The position numbers and the translations under genes are program-made. The notes beneath the pieces are model-generated. The model did no database searches and was not told the DNA's origin. It saw only the letters and a list, made by a program, of their open reading frames with translations. This document shows positions 20,049 to 28,418 of a DNA stretch of 64,000 nt, one piece after another (the first letter of the stretch is position 1; every line of letters starts with the position of its first letter). Source of the DNA: Agromyces luteolus (GTDB lineage Bacteria > Actinomycetota > Actinomycetes > Actinomycetales > Microbacteriaceae); the NCBI RefSeq assembly GCF_009729855.1, contig NZ_WODA01000008.1:1-64000 (forward strand), read 5' to 3'.

Positions 20049-20525
20049 ATGGATGCGCCCGTGACCGTGCTCGATCGACTCCTCGAGATCAGCGACCTCT
20101 TCCAGCGCGATCTCGCCCGCGAGTTCGCAGGCAGCTCGCTGACGCCCGCCCGGACCCGCGTGCTGTGGGACCTCGTGCACGCCGGTCCCTCGACCCAGCA
20201 CGCGCTGGCCACGCGTCTGGAGGTGAGCCCGCGCAACGTCACCGGCCTCGTCGACGCGCTCGAGGCATCCGGCTACGTCCGGCGCGAGCCGCACCCCGGC
20301 GACCGCCGGGCCGTCCTCGTCTCGCTCACCCCGTCGGCCGCCGAGCTCATGCACGCGATGCAGCGCGACCACGCCGAGCTCTCCGACGTGCTCCTGGGCG
20401 CAGTCGCGCCGTCGGACCGGGAGGCGTTCCTCCGCGGGGTCGGCGCGGTCGCCGACCGGCTGCGCGACCTCGTCGAGGCCGCCGAGGCGGGCCGGACGGC
20501 CGCCCGCGCGGGGGTCGAGCGGTGA
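20049..20525 (+). CDS. MarR family transcriptional regulator
   Basis: This encodes 158 residues from ATG 20049. A longer frame exists, but the -10 box and palindrome lie in it. The winged-helix core is LTPARTRVLWDLVHAGPSTQHALATRLEVSPRNVTGLVDALEASGYVRREPHPGDRRAVLVSLTPSA, with the wing DRR. Flanking helices give the dimer interface. It probably regulates itself and the downstream membrane protein, whose GTG overlaps its stop (GTGA). No effector can be inferred. Confidence 0.88.
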   Translation: MDAPVTVLDRLLEISDLFQRDLAREFAGSSLTPARTRVLWDLVHAGPSTQHALATRLEVSPRNVTGLVDALEASGYVRREPHPGDRRAVLVSLTPSAAELMHAMQRDHAELSDVLLGAVAPSDREAFLRGVGAVADRLRDLVEAAEAGRTAARAGVER

Positions 20526-21178
20526 CCGCCGACGTCCATCGCGCGCCCGCGCCATCCGTCGCCCGTCGCGCCGCCGGCGTCGCCCTTCGCGCGTTGAAGC
20601 TCGAGCTGCGCATCTACGCGAGCATCGGGCGCCTCATCGCCAGGCGCCCGGCCATCGCGCCCGGCGCCGCGGGGTTCGGCTACCACGCGCCCGTCATCAC
20701 GATCCTGTGGATCTTCATCGTGCTCTCCGCCGTCGAGATCCCCATCCTCGACCTGATCGTGCATCGCTGGCCGGTCGTCCGGATCATCGTGCTCATCATC
20801 GGCATCTGGGGGCTCACGTGGATGCTCGGGCTGCTCGCGGCCTACCTCATGCGGCCGCACACCGTCGGGCCCGAGGGCATCCGCGTGCGCGAGGGCCTCG
20901 AGACCGACGTCCTGCTCGCCTGGGACGACATCGCGTCGGTGGCGCGCGCGAAGCGCGTCGACGAGCCGAAGTCGCCGAAGGTCACCGAGGCGGATGGCGC
21001 GCGCACGCTGTCGCTCCGCATGCAGCACGAGACCGTCGTGGCCATCGAGCTGGAACGGCCGACGCTCGTCCGGCTGCCCGGAGCGGCGCCGAAGGGCGGC
21101 GAGCAGGTGGTCGACGAGGTGCGGATCTGGGTCGACGACGTCGACGGCTTCATGGCCGCGGTGCGGCGGCACATCTGA
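20522..21178 (+). CDS. Two-TM membrane protein with cytoplasmic C-terminal domain
   Basis: This encodes 218 residues. Two hydrophobic segments lie at about 57-80 and 85-110, after a basic amphipathic N-terminus. The C-terminal half, RPHTVGPEGIRVREGLETDVLLAWDDIASVARAK, resembles the strand pattern of bacterial PH-like domains, but I cannot assign a family. It is translationally coupled to the MarR gene, so it is probably the regulated effector of that pair. Confidence 0.75.
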   Translation: MTADVHRAPAPSVARRAAGVALRALKLELRIYASIGRLIARRPAIAPGAAGFGYHAPVITILWIFIVLSAVEIPILDLIVHRWPVVRIIVLIIGIWGLTWMLGLLAAYLMRPHTVGPEGIRVREGLETDVLLAWDDIASVARAKRVDEPKSPKVTEADGARTLSLRMQHETVVAIELERPTLVRLPGAAPKGGEQVVDEVRIWVDDVDGFMAAVRRHI

Positions 21179-21271
21179 GGGGCCGTCGGGTTCGGATGCC
21201 GCTCCGCACTCGTGCTCGCCGACGTCACCTGCGAGGCCGCCCGCGTGCACGAGCACGCCTCCGGATGCCGC

Positions 21272-21277
21272 TATGAT
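21272..21277 (+). promoter_or_regulatory. tRNA gene -10 box (TATGAT)
   Basis: TATGAT is a near-consensus -10 box 35 bases upstream of the mature tRNA-Pro 5' end, leaving a short precursor leader. No convincing -35 box is seen at the expected distance. Confidence 0.45.
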
Positions 21278-21312
21278 GGTCGAGTTGCCTTCGACGGAGA
21301 CGCTGAGGGCAT

Positions 21313-21386
<74 letters not shown>

Positions 21387-21392
21387 CCGATG

Positions 21393-21426
21393 GAAGTCCC
21401 GGCGGATCGCGATCCGCCGGGACTTC
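21393..21426. terminator. Strong hairpin terminator after tRNA-Pro
   Basis: A perfect 16-bp stem starts with GAAGTCCCGGCGG and closes on a two-base centre, ending GGGACTTC, 6 bases after the tRNA. TGCGTTTCC follows, giving only a short T-run. It is probably an intrinsic terminator and works in either direction by symmetry. Confidence 0.8.
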
Positions 21427-21478
21427 TGCGTTTCCGGGGAGATCCGGGGCACCGCGAACGCGGCCCTATCGTGAGGAC

Positions 21479-22315
21479 ATGGAGATCGTGCCGGCGGCGG
21501 GTGCCGTGATCACCGACGACGACGGGCGCGTGCTGCTCGTCAAGCGCGGAGCGGCGCCGCAGCGCGGCCGGTGGTCGGTGCCCGGCGGCCGGCTCGAGCC
21601 GGGGGAGTCGTTCGCGGATGCCGCGGCGCGAGAGGTGCGCGAGGAGACCGGGCTGCGCGTCGCCGTGGGGCCGGAGCTGTGGCGAATCAGGCTGCCGACC
21701 GCCGACGGCGGCGAGTTCGACATCCGCGACTTCGCCGCGACCGTCGAGGGCGGTGCGCTCGCCGCGGGCGACGACGCCGCGGATGCGCGCTGGTTCGCGC
21801 CGGGCGAGCTGCACCGCGTCCGGGTCACGACCCACCTCGTCGAGCACCTGCGCCGGGCCGGGGTCGTCGAGCCGCTGCCGTTCGTCGACGAGCACGCCGT
21901 CGAGGCGACCGCGGATCGCGATGGCGTCTGGCGGGCGCTCGTCGCGGTCGTAGCGCACGTGGCATCCGCCCGGTTCGCCGCCCTCCTCGGAGCCGAGGAC
22001 GTCGCGAGCGACGCCCCCGCGATGCCCACCCCCGGCGCCGTCGTCCCCGGCTTCCACGTGGTCGCTGCCGACCCGCCCGACCACCTCGCGCTCGCGGGCC
22101 GGCACCGGTTCTCCGACTACGAGCTCGTCTTCCGCGTCGACGAGCTCGGACCTGGACGGAGCCGCCTCCGCGCGGAGACGAGAGCGATCTTCCCCGGATG
22201 GCGCGGAAGCATCTATCGGACGATGCTCATGCGGTTCGGCCTGCACCGGGCGGCGACGCAGCGGATGCTCCGTGCCGTGCGTCGGCACGCAGAGGCATCC
22301 GCCCGCACGCCGTGA
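21479..22315 (+). CDS. Nudix hydrolase fused to a DUF2867/SRPBCC-like domain
   Basis: This encodes 278 residues. The N-terminal half is a Nudix domain with a perfect box, GGRLEPGE...[12 protein letters not shown]. Residues from about 140 onward form a second domain, with [37 protein letters not shown] and [20 protein letters not shown], reminiscent of DUF2867/polyketide-cyclase-like domains. Such a fusion is unusual. TATCGT sits 6 bases before the ATG, with GAGGAC between, so either leaderless or SD-led initiation is possible. The nucleotide substrate is unknown. Confidence 0.8.
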   Translation: MEIVPAAGAVITDDDGRVLLVKRGAAPQRGRWSVPGGRLEPGESFADAAAREVREETGLRVAVGPELWRIRLPTADGGEFDIRDFAATVEGGALAAGDDAADARWFAPGELHRVRVTTHLVEHLRRAGVVEPLPFVDEHAVEATADRDGVWRALVAVVAHVASARFAALLGAEDVASDAPAMPTPGAVVPGFHVVAADPPDHLALAGRHRFSDYELVFRVDELGPGRSRLRAETRAIFPGWRGSIYRTMLMRFGLHRAATQRMLRAVRRHAEASARTP

Positions 22316-22333
22316 CGAACCGCACGGGCGGAC

Positions 22334-23149
22334 TCAGTCGAGCACCGACGCGGTCTCGATCGTGCGGCGCAGCGTCTCGGTGAACCGCGAGGCGGGGGCG
22401 CCGTCGATCAGGGCGTGGTCGAAGCTCAGCGTGATCGGCAGCATGCGCCGCGCCACGACGCTCCCGTCGCGGACGACGGCCCGGTCCGCGACGCCGCCGA
22501 CCGTCGCGATCACCGTCAACGGGGCGAGCGGCACCGCCCAGCCCCAGCTGCGCGAGAACATGCCGATCGAGGTCACGCCGACGGCGGGCCCGAACGCGGC
22601 GGCGATGCCGGGCACGGTCCCGGCGATGCGGGTCGCGGTCCGCCGGAGCGGGCCGGGCAGCGCGAGGACGGCCCGCATCGCGCCACGCGGGCGGTGATCC
22701 GCGCCCGGCCCGGACTTGGCCGCGTGCAGCAGTGCCGTGATCTCGGCCGGCGTCATGCGGTCGGCGTCGCGGACGGTGGCGATGTCGAGCGTCGCGCGAC
22801 CCTCCCAGTGCCGTTCGACCGTGGCCCCGACGTCGACGTGGTCGAAGGACAGCACCCGCCCGCCCGCCCGCCTGACGTTCACGTCGGGATGCTCCGCGAC
22901 GGCCCGCGCGAGGGAGGCGACGACGAACCCCGTCCACGACACGTGCGGCTCGGCGACCGCGAGTCGCGCGTCGGCCTCCGCGACGTCGAGCTCGACCAGC
23001 GCGTGCACCTGGAACCGGCGCCGGGCACCCGCGAGGCGGTCGAGCACGGGGCGGCGTTCGCGGGGCATCCGCGTGAGCGTGTAGCCGGGCGGCCGCCGGC
23101 CCTCGCCGCCGGGCACGGACCCCGCGGACGGCCGGGCGGCGGACCTCAC
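22334..23149 (-). CDS. Stand-alone 2-oxoacid dehydrogenase acyltransferase (E2) catalytic-domain protein
   Basis: This 271-residue protein resembles only the catalytic core of E2 acyltransferases. It has VDVGATVERHWEGR-like and TLDIATVRDADRM segments, VGVTSIGMFSRSWGWAVPLAPLT and the active-site-like SFDHALIDGAPASRF, where the family has DHRxxDG. Lipoyl and peripheral-subunit-binding domains are missing, so it is unlikely to be part of a classic dehydrogenase complex. Its GTG overlaps the esterase stop (GTGA), so the two are probably coupled. Confidence 0.75.
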   Translation of the reverse strand: MRSAARPSAGSVPGGEGRRPPGYTLTRMPRERRPVLDRLAGARRRFQVHALVELDVAEADARLAVAEPHVSWTGFVVASLARAVAEHPDVNVRRAGGRVLSFDHVDVGATVERHWEGRATLDIATVRDADRMTPAEITALLHAAKSGPGADHRPRGAMRAVLALPGPLRRTATRIAGTVPGIAAAFGPAVGVTSIGMFSRSWGWAVPLAPLTVIATVGGVADRAVVRDGSVVARRMLPITLSFDHALIDGAPASRFTETLRRTIETASVLD

Positions 23150-24699
23150 CTGACGCCCTCCCACAGGTCGCGCTCCCACGCGCGCGGATCCACGACCACC
23201 CGCGACTCGACGTCGAAGCGCATCGTCGCGCGCAGCTCGGCGTCGTACCGCGGCCAGTGCTCGCCCGGGTCGCCGGAGGCCGCGAACGCGACCCACGCGC
23301 CGTGCATCGCGTCGGCGAGCGGATGCGGCGGATCCGCGCCGAGCATCGGCCCGAACAGCGGCGCATCCGGGGAGAGCGTGTCGAACACGAATGGGACCTC
23401 CAGGGCGTGCACCGCGCCGAGTCCCGGTGACGGCCACGCGAACTCGTACATGTAGGTGCGACCGCCGCCGGCCGCATGCGCGTCGGCGAGCCGGATCGCG
23501 GGGATCCGCATCCACCAGTCGGTCTGGACGGAGGCGAGCAGGTCGCCCGGGGCGGCCCCCGGGTACCGCTCGCGGTACGCGGCGAGCGAGGTCGCCGGCG
23601 GGAGGTCGTACGCCGCGAGCGACTGGGAGCCGTACCTCGCCACGGGACCCGTCAGGATGTCGTCGGTGATCTGCGCGAACGCGCCGCTCACCAGGAGCCA
23701 GAGCCGCCAGTCGTCGACGTTCGTGCCGACGACGACGTCGACGCCGCGCGCGGAGCCCGCCGCGATGCGCTCGATCGGCGGCCCGGGGATCACCTCGCCG
23801 TCGATCACCGGCTGCCACGGCATGGTCGTCGCCACCAGTGGCATCCCCCATCGACCGGGATCGGGATGCGCCATCAGGTCGGCCTTCAACCCGGCCTGCG
23901 CCGCGAGCAGGCGGGGCACGCCGACGGCCGCGAGCGCCTCGAGCGTCGGGGCGACCCCGAGGCGCTCGGCCACGAGCCCGGCCACCCGCGTCGCATCGGA
24001 CATCGCGAGCACGTGATGCGCGGCGCCGCTCTGCAGGACGGCCCGCTGGAACAGCCCGGCCGCGGCGGGCATCGCCAGCAGCATCCCGATGCTCATCGCC
24101 CCCGCCGACTCGCCGAAGACGGTGACGTTCCCGGGGTCGCCGCCGAACGCGTCGATCCGGTCGCGGACCCACTCGAGCGCCGCCACCTGATCGAGGAGGC
24201 CGCGGTTCGCCGTGCCGCCGTCGAACACCAGGAACCCCTCGGCGCCCGGCCGCCAGTTGATGACGACGCACACGATGCCATCCTGTGCGAACCGGCTCCC
24301 GTCGTACGCGGCCGTCGAGCTGAGCTCGAACATGCCGCCCTGGATCCAGACCATGACCGGGAGCCGGACCGCACCGGGATCGGGCGTCCACACGTTGAGG
24401 GTCAGCACGTCCTCCGCCGGTGCGGCGTGCTCGAGGTGCGCGAACGCGGCATCGACGCGCCGCCAGTCCTCCGTCGCGCCGGCCTCGGCACCGCCCGTCG
24501 ACGGAGGGGCCACCTGCGGCGGCTCCGGTCCGAGCGCCCCCGCATCGCGGACGCCGTCCCACGGCTCGACCGGGCGTGGCGGGAGGAGGCGGTTCGCGCC
24601 GAACGGCGGGGCCGCGAACGGCACTCCCAGGAAGACATGGACGCCGTCGACGATCCTGCCTCGCACCGCGCCGTGGTCGGTCGTGACCACCGTGTCCAT
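23146..24699 (-). CDS. Type-B carboxylesterase / para-nitrobenzyl esterase family protein
   Basis: This encodes 517 residues from ATG 24699, which follows CAGCGT by 6 bases; an upstream in-frame GTG at 24714 is the alternative. The alpha/beta-hydrolase elbow is FGESAGAMS with nucleophile Ser198. EDVLTLNVWTPDPG and VINWRPGAEGFLVFDGGTANRGLLDQVAALEWVRDRI are family landmarks. The oxyanion segment reads VWIQGGMF, with Gln120 where most members have His. There is no signal peptide. It likely hydrolyses an ester of unknown identity and is co-transcribed with the E2-like gene. Confidence 0.85.
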   Translation of the reverse strand: MDTVVTTDHGAVRGRIVDGVHVFLGVPFAAPPFGANRLLPPRPVEPWDGVRDAGALGPEPPQVAPPSTGGAEAGATEDWRRVDAAFAHLEHAAPAEDVLTLNVWTPDPGAVRLPVMVWIQGGMFELSSTAAYDGSRFAQDGIVCVVINWRPGAEGFLVFDGGTANRGLLDQVAALEWVRDRIDAFGGDPGNVTVFGESAGAMSIGMLLAMPAAAGLFQRAVLQSGAAHHVLAMSDATRVAGLVAERLGVAPTLEALAAVGVPRLLAAQAGLKADLMAHPDPGRWGMPLVATTMPWQPVIDGEVIPGPPIERIAAGSARGVDVVVGTNVDDWRLWLLVSGAFAQITDDILTGPVARYGSQSLAAYDLPPATSLAAYRERYPGAAPGDLLASVQTDWWMRIPAIRLADAHAAGGGRTYMYEFAWPSPGLGAVHALEVPFVFDTLSPDAPLFGPMLGADPPHPLADAMHGAWVAFAASGDPGEHWPRYDAELRATMRFDVESRVVVDPRAWERDLWEGVR

Positions 24700-24812
24700 G
24701 ACCCAACGCTGCACCCGTCGCCCGCGGTCGCGGCGGGGCGAAGGTCCCGCATCGCCCTGTCGCGCCCGCGCAGTAGGCTGACGGCGGCATCCGCGCCGAG
24801 GAGGGGACCGGG

Positions 24813-25397
24813 ATGGGCTTCACGCGCGCCGAACTCGAGTCGTACCGCGACGCGACCGTCGACGACCTCATGCCCGACCACCCTCGGCTCGTCTTCGTCG
24901 GCATCAGCCCCGGACTCTGGACCGCGGCGACCGGAACGCGCTTCGCCCACCCCGGCAACCGGTTCTACCCGGCGCTCGTCGCGGCAGGGATCCTGCCGGC
25001 GCTCCCCGACTTCGCGAACGGCCTCGCGGACGCCGATCGCCGGACGTTCCTCGACGCCGGCATCGGCATCACGAACCTGGTGCACCGCGCCACCGCGCGG
25101 GCGGACGAACTCGACCGGAGCGAACTCCGCGAGGGGGCAGCGCGCCTCGAGCGCGACATCGCCCGGTGGCATCCGCTCGTCGTCGCGGTCGTCGGCCTCA
25201 CCGCCTACCGGCAGGGCTTCGACCGCCCGAAGGTCCGCGCCGGCCGACAGGACGAGTCGATCGCGGGCGCCGAGCTCTGGGTCGTCCCGAACCCGAGCGG
25301 GCTCAACGCCCATGCCGGCGTCGCGGACCTCGCGCGCGCGTACGCCGGGCCCGCGCTCGCCGCGGGCATCCCCGCCGCCCCACCGTCCGCCGGCTGA
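24813..25397 (+). CDS. mug: G/U mismatch-specific DNA glycosylase (Mug/TDG family)
   Basis: This 194-residue enzyme excises uracil or thymine mispaired with guanine. The active-site segment is VFVGISPGLWTAATGTRFAHPGNRFYPAL (quoted here in pieces GISPGLWTAATG and FAHPGNRF), and the second family motif is NPSGLNAHAG. The uracil-recognition Asn appears in ISPG form, as in Mug, where family 1 enzymes have GQDPYH. AGGAGGGG lies 9 bases before the ATG. TAGGCT lies about 33 bases upstream, so this gene has a conventional leader. Confidence 0.9.
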   Translation: MGFTRAELESYRDATVDDLMPDHPRLVFVGISPGLWTAATGTRFAHPGNRFYPALVAAGILPALPDFANGLADADRRTFLDAGIGITNLVHRATARADELDRSELREGAARLERDIARWHPLVVAVVGLTAYRQGFDRPKVRAGRQDESIAGAELWVVPNPSGLNAHAGVADLARAYAGPALAAGIPAAPPSAG

Positions 25398-25401
25398 GCG
25401 C

Positions 25402-26922
25402 TCAGCCGCCTCGACGGGACCAGAGTTCGAGCCCGCCGACGCGATGCACCAGGGTGAACTCGCGCTCGAACTCCTCGCGGTGCTCCGCGTCGAGCCAGTC
25501 GAGCTCGTCCGGATCGAGCGCCGCGCCATCCGCCCCCTCGAGGTACGACCACCAGCGCGCCTGCCACTCCTCCGACGCGAGGAAGCGGTCGCGGGTCAGC
25601 TCCCCGGCATCGGGGAGCGTCAGCGAGAGGCTCAGCGGGTCGACGTCCATCGTGCATCCGGCCTCGAGGTTCCGGCCCACGTGATCGGCCACGACGAGCA
25701 CCGAGGGCATCCCGGCGACGCACTCGTGTTCGGCCGCCCAGTCCGCGACGACGGATGCCGCCGGCCGCGGGCCGACGACCACGAGGTCGCCCACGGCCAT
25801 CAGCGCGATCACGGCGAGGCCGCCTGCGGCCACGAGACGACGGGCCCGCGTCCGCCGGATCCGGCCGACGGCGGCGCCGAGGGCGAGGGCGAGCGGCGCC
25901 ATGAGCCACACCGCGTAGTGGTAGAACGAGACCCCGGATGCCGCGAGCGCGATCGCGTGCGCGAGGGTCACGATCGCGCACCACGCCTCCGGCGGCCACG
26001 AGCCCGGACGCGTCCGCCGGCCGATCGCGCCGACGAGGGGCAGCGCGGCGACGGCGAGCGCGAGCACGACGCCGGCGGCCGACGCGGCCGTCGGGACGGC
26101 CTCGCGGATCGCCGGGAACGCGAAGTAGGGGGAGAGGTAGTCCGCCCGCTCGGCGAGGTCGACGTCGTTCCCGGCCCGACCGAGCTGGGCGCTCACCGTG
26201 AGCTGCCACATGGCGCCGGGGTCGGCGAGCAGGAACGGCAGGCCGATGAGGGCTGCGACGATCGCTCCCGTGCCGAGGTAGCGGAGCGCCGCACCGCGTC
26301 CGAGGCGGCTCCAGATCATCCAGCCGACGATGACGACGTCGATCACGACCCAGTACTTGACCAGGAGCGCGACGCCCAGTGCCGCACCGGCGACGATCGG
26401 GGCGGATCGGCGGCCGCCGAGTACGGCGAGGAGCGCGACGAGCAGTCCCAGGTTGAGGTACGGCTCGAGCAGGTACGTGCGCTCGGTCGCGACCGCCATG
26501 CCCCACGTCGCGTACAGCCCGGCGCCGACGAGCACGGCGGAGACGCCGAATCGCCGGAGCAGGACGCCGATCAGCACGGTGTTCGCGGCGCCCACCGCGA
26601 CCGTGAGCAGCCGTGCGCCGGCGAGGCCGACGGCCTCGTTCGTGATCTCGGCCCAGCCGGCGAACGGGAGGAGGAGCAGCAGCGACCCGGGCGGATGGAC
26701 GTAGCCGAAGTCCGCGTACGGAAGTCGGCCGTGGAGCATCGAGACGGCGCCGGCGAACATGATGCCGTCGTCGTTCTCGCGCATCCAGAGGAGTGCGTCC
26801 GGGAAGGCGAACGCCGCCGCGCGGAGGACGAGCGCGACCACCCCGACCGCGACGATCGCGACCGTCGTCGCCTCGCGGCGGGTTCCGGTCGCGCTCGTCG
26901 GCGCGGAGGTGGCCTCGGTCAC
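25402..26922 (-). CDS. Polytopic GT-C-like glycosyltransferase
   Basis: This 506-residue protein has about ten hydrophobic helices. An early acidic/loop motif (WMRENDDGIMFAGAVSMLHG, then FGYVHPPGSLLLL) matches the first extracytoplasmic loop of GT39/ArnT/PMT-like enzymes that use polyprenyl-phosphate sugars. The C-terminal soluble region (after about residue 390) carries ADHVGRNLEAGC and WARWW-like Trp-rich sequence. It may modify lipids or cell-wall polymers. GTG start with AGGAGGAGA just upstream. It ends 4 bases from the opposing glycosylase gene. Confidence 0.75.
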   Translation of the reverse strand: MTEATSAPTSATGTRREATTVAIVAVGVVALVLRAAAFAFPDALLWMRENDDGIMFAGAVSMLHGRLPYADFGYVHPPGSLLLLLPFAGWAEITNEAVGLAGARLLTVAVGAANTVLIGVLLRRFGVSAVLVGAGLYATWGMAVATERTYLLEPYLNLGLLVALLAVLGGRRSAPIVAGAALGVALLVKYWVVIDVVIVGWMIWSRLGRGAALRYLGTGAIVAALIGLPFLLADPGAMWQLTVSAQLGRAGNDVDLAERADYLSPYFAFPAIREAVPTAASAAGVVLALAVAALPLVGAIGRRTRPGSWPPEAWCAIVTLAHAIALAASGVSFYHYAVWLMAPLALALGAAVGRIRRTRARRLVAAGGLAVIALMAVGDLVVVGPRPAASVVADWAAEHECVAGMPSVLVVADHVGRNLEAGCTMDVDPLSLSLTLPDAGELTRDRFLASEEWQARWWSYLEGADGAALDPDELDWLDAEHREEFEREFTLVHRVGGLELWSRRGG

Positions 26923-27070
26923 GGTCTCCTCCTGGCGTGAGGTCGGCGCGGGAGCGTGGCGCGGGCGGCGCCGTTGCGGACGACCCTAGCGTCTCCGGCG
27001 ACGGTCGATGGGCCCGGGCATGACGCCCGACTCGACGATCCGGCACCGGCAAGTCGGAACGACCTCTTCC

Positions 27071-27102
27071 GTATTCCGAGTTATGATCGCAACACGGAAT
27101 AC
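27071..27102. promoter_or_regulatory. AT-rich palindromic promoter/operator of the Fic gene
   Basis: A perfect inverted repeat, GTATTCCG (27071-27078) and CGGAATAC (27095-27102), brackets a near-consensus -10 box TATGAT (27082-27087). Related half-sites follow at about 27107-27118 (CGTATTCATTCCG). The AT content is well above that of the surroundings. A dimeric repressor binding here would block the promoter. The remainder of the 208-base gap between the two divergent genes shows nothing else recognisable. Confidence 0.6.
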
Positions 27103-27130
27103 CATCGTATTCATTCCGAGAAGAGGTGAC

Positions 27131-28339
27131 ATGGCGAACGCAGGCACCGGCTGGCCCGTGCACGGTTCACGCACGGTGCCGTGGCAGCAGTCCGGGCGTC
27201 ACGGCACGCGGGCCGATCGGATGCTGCGCGAGATCACGGTCTCGTTGCCGCCCATGATCGCCCGTCTCGACTACCGTCCCGACCCGACGCTCACGGTCGC
27301 GCTCGCCGATGCGGCGCGAGCGGTCATCGCCGTGGACACCGATCCGCGCGGGCAGCTCGGGGCGCTCGGCGGGCTACTCCTTCGCACCGAGTCCGTGTCG
27401 TCGTCCCGCATCGAGCAGGTCGACGCGAGCATGGACGACTACGCCCGGGCGGTCGCCGGCATCCGCTCGAACGAGTCCGCGTCGTCGATGGTCGCCGCCA
27501 CGCGGGCGCTCGGCCGGATGATCGAGCGCGCGGGGACGTCGCGGCGGATCGAGCTCGACGACGTGCTCGACGCGCATCGCACCCTGATGGCCGACGACCC
27601 GGTCGACGCGCGGTACGCCGGCCGGGTCCGCGACGTGCAGAACTGGATCAGCGGGTCCGACCACTCGCCGATCGGCGCGGTGCACGTCCCGCCGCCGCCC
27701 GAGCTCGTGCCGGAGCTCCTCGAGGACCTCCTCGCCTTCGCCGCGCGCGACGACCTCGATCCGGTCGCCCAGGCGGCGATCGCGCACGCCCAGTTCGAGT
27801 CGATCCACCCCTTCACCGACGGGAACGGCAGGATCGGCCGGGCGCTCATCAACGCCGTGTTCCGGCGTCGGGGGCTCACGTCGCGCACCGTCGTGCCCGT
27901 GGCATCCGCCATGCTCGCCGAGCGTGACCGCTACTTCTCGCTCGTCAACGGCTACCGCGACGGCCGCGTCGACGCGTTCGTGGCCGACCTCGCGCGCGGC
28001 ACGCGGATCGCCGCGATCGAATCGCGTCGGGCGGCCGACCGGCTCGCGGAGCTGCCCGGCTACTGGCGCGAACTCACGCGTCCGCGGGCGGGCAGCGCGG
28101 CGGCGAAGCTGCTCGACGCGCTCGCCGAGCATCCGATCCTGGGCGCCGAGGAGGCGCAGTCGCTGACCGGAGCGCCGCTGTCGAGCGTGTACACGGCGCT
28201 CGATCGACTCGAGGCCGACGGCGTCATCCGCCAGGTCACGGCCCGACAGCGGAACCGCGTCTGGGGCGTCGTCGACCTGCTCGCGGAGCTCGACGACCTC
28301 GCGGCGCGGATCGCGGCTGCGGTGCGCGCGGCCGAGTGA
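27131..28339 (+). CDS. Fic/DOC family protein with N-terminal Fic_N and C-terminal winged helix
   Basis: This 402-residue Fic protein has the full active-site motif HPFTDGNGRIGR with catalytic His226, so AMPylation or related nucleotidyl transfer is expected. An N-terminal helix carries SSRIEQ (S91-E95), close to the inhibitory (S/T)xxxE(G/N) motif of class II Fic proteins but ending in Gln. A C-terminal winged-helix (about 345-400) with SVYTALDRLEADGVIRQVT could bind DNA, perhaps the palindromes in its own promoter. GAGG lies 6 bases before the ATG. No antitoxin gene is adjacent. Confidence 0.9.
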   Translation: MANAGTGWPVHGSRTVPWQQSGRHGTRADRMLREITVSLPPMIARLDYRPDPTLTVALADAARAVIAVDTDPRGQLGALGGLLLRTESVSSSRIEQVDASMDDYARAVAGIRSNESASSMVAATRALGRMIERAGTSRRIELDDVLDAHRTLMADDPVDARYAGRVRDVQNWISGSDHSPIGAVHVPPPPELVPELLEDLLAFAARDDLDPVAQAAIAHAQFESIHPFTDGNGRIGRALINAVFRRRGLTSRTVVPVASAMLAERDRYFSLVNGYRDGRVDAFVADLARGTRIAAIESRRAADRLAELPGYWRELTRPRAGSAAAKLLDALAEHPILGAEEAQSLTGAPLSSVYTALDRLEADGVIRQVTARQRNRVWGVVDLLAELDDLAARIAAAVRAAE

Positions 28340-28376
28340 GGAGCCGGACGCAGGAGGGGAGTCGCGCGGATGAGCG

Positions 28377-28406
28377 CATAATGGATTGATGGATCCATCA
28401 ATCCAT
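28377..28406. promoter_or_regulatory. Perfect 26-bp ArsR operator overlapping the promoter
   Basis: Positions 28381-28406 form a perfect 26-bp palindrome with half-site ATGGATTGATGGA. It begins inside the -10 box CATAAT (28377-28382) and ends about 13 bases before the GTG of the ArsR gene, with GGAGGAG following it. Bound regulator would occlude the transcription start. This fits ArsR-type autoregulation of the regulator-transporter operon. Confidence 0.75.
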
Positions 28407-28418
28407 GGAGGAGTCACC

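Noticed and set aside
23476-26940. 1154-codon plus-strand open frame opposite the esterase and GT-C genes
   Set aside because: Antisense shadow with Arg/His/Asp-rich low-complexity sequence. Mug, the esterase and the membrane protein explain the region.
26986-27174. 62-codon minus-strand frame in the Fic promoter region
   Set aside because: It spans the operator palindromes and has no ribosome site or recognisable sequence.
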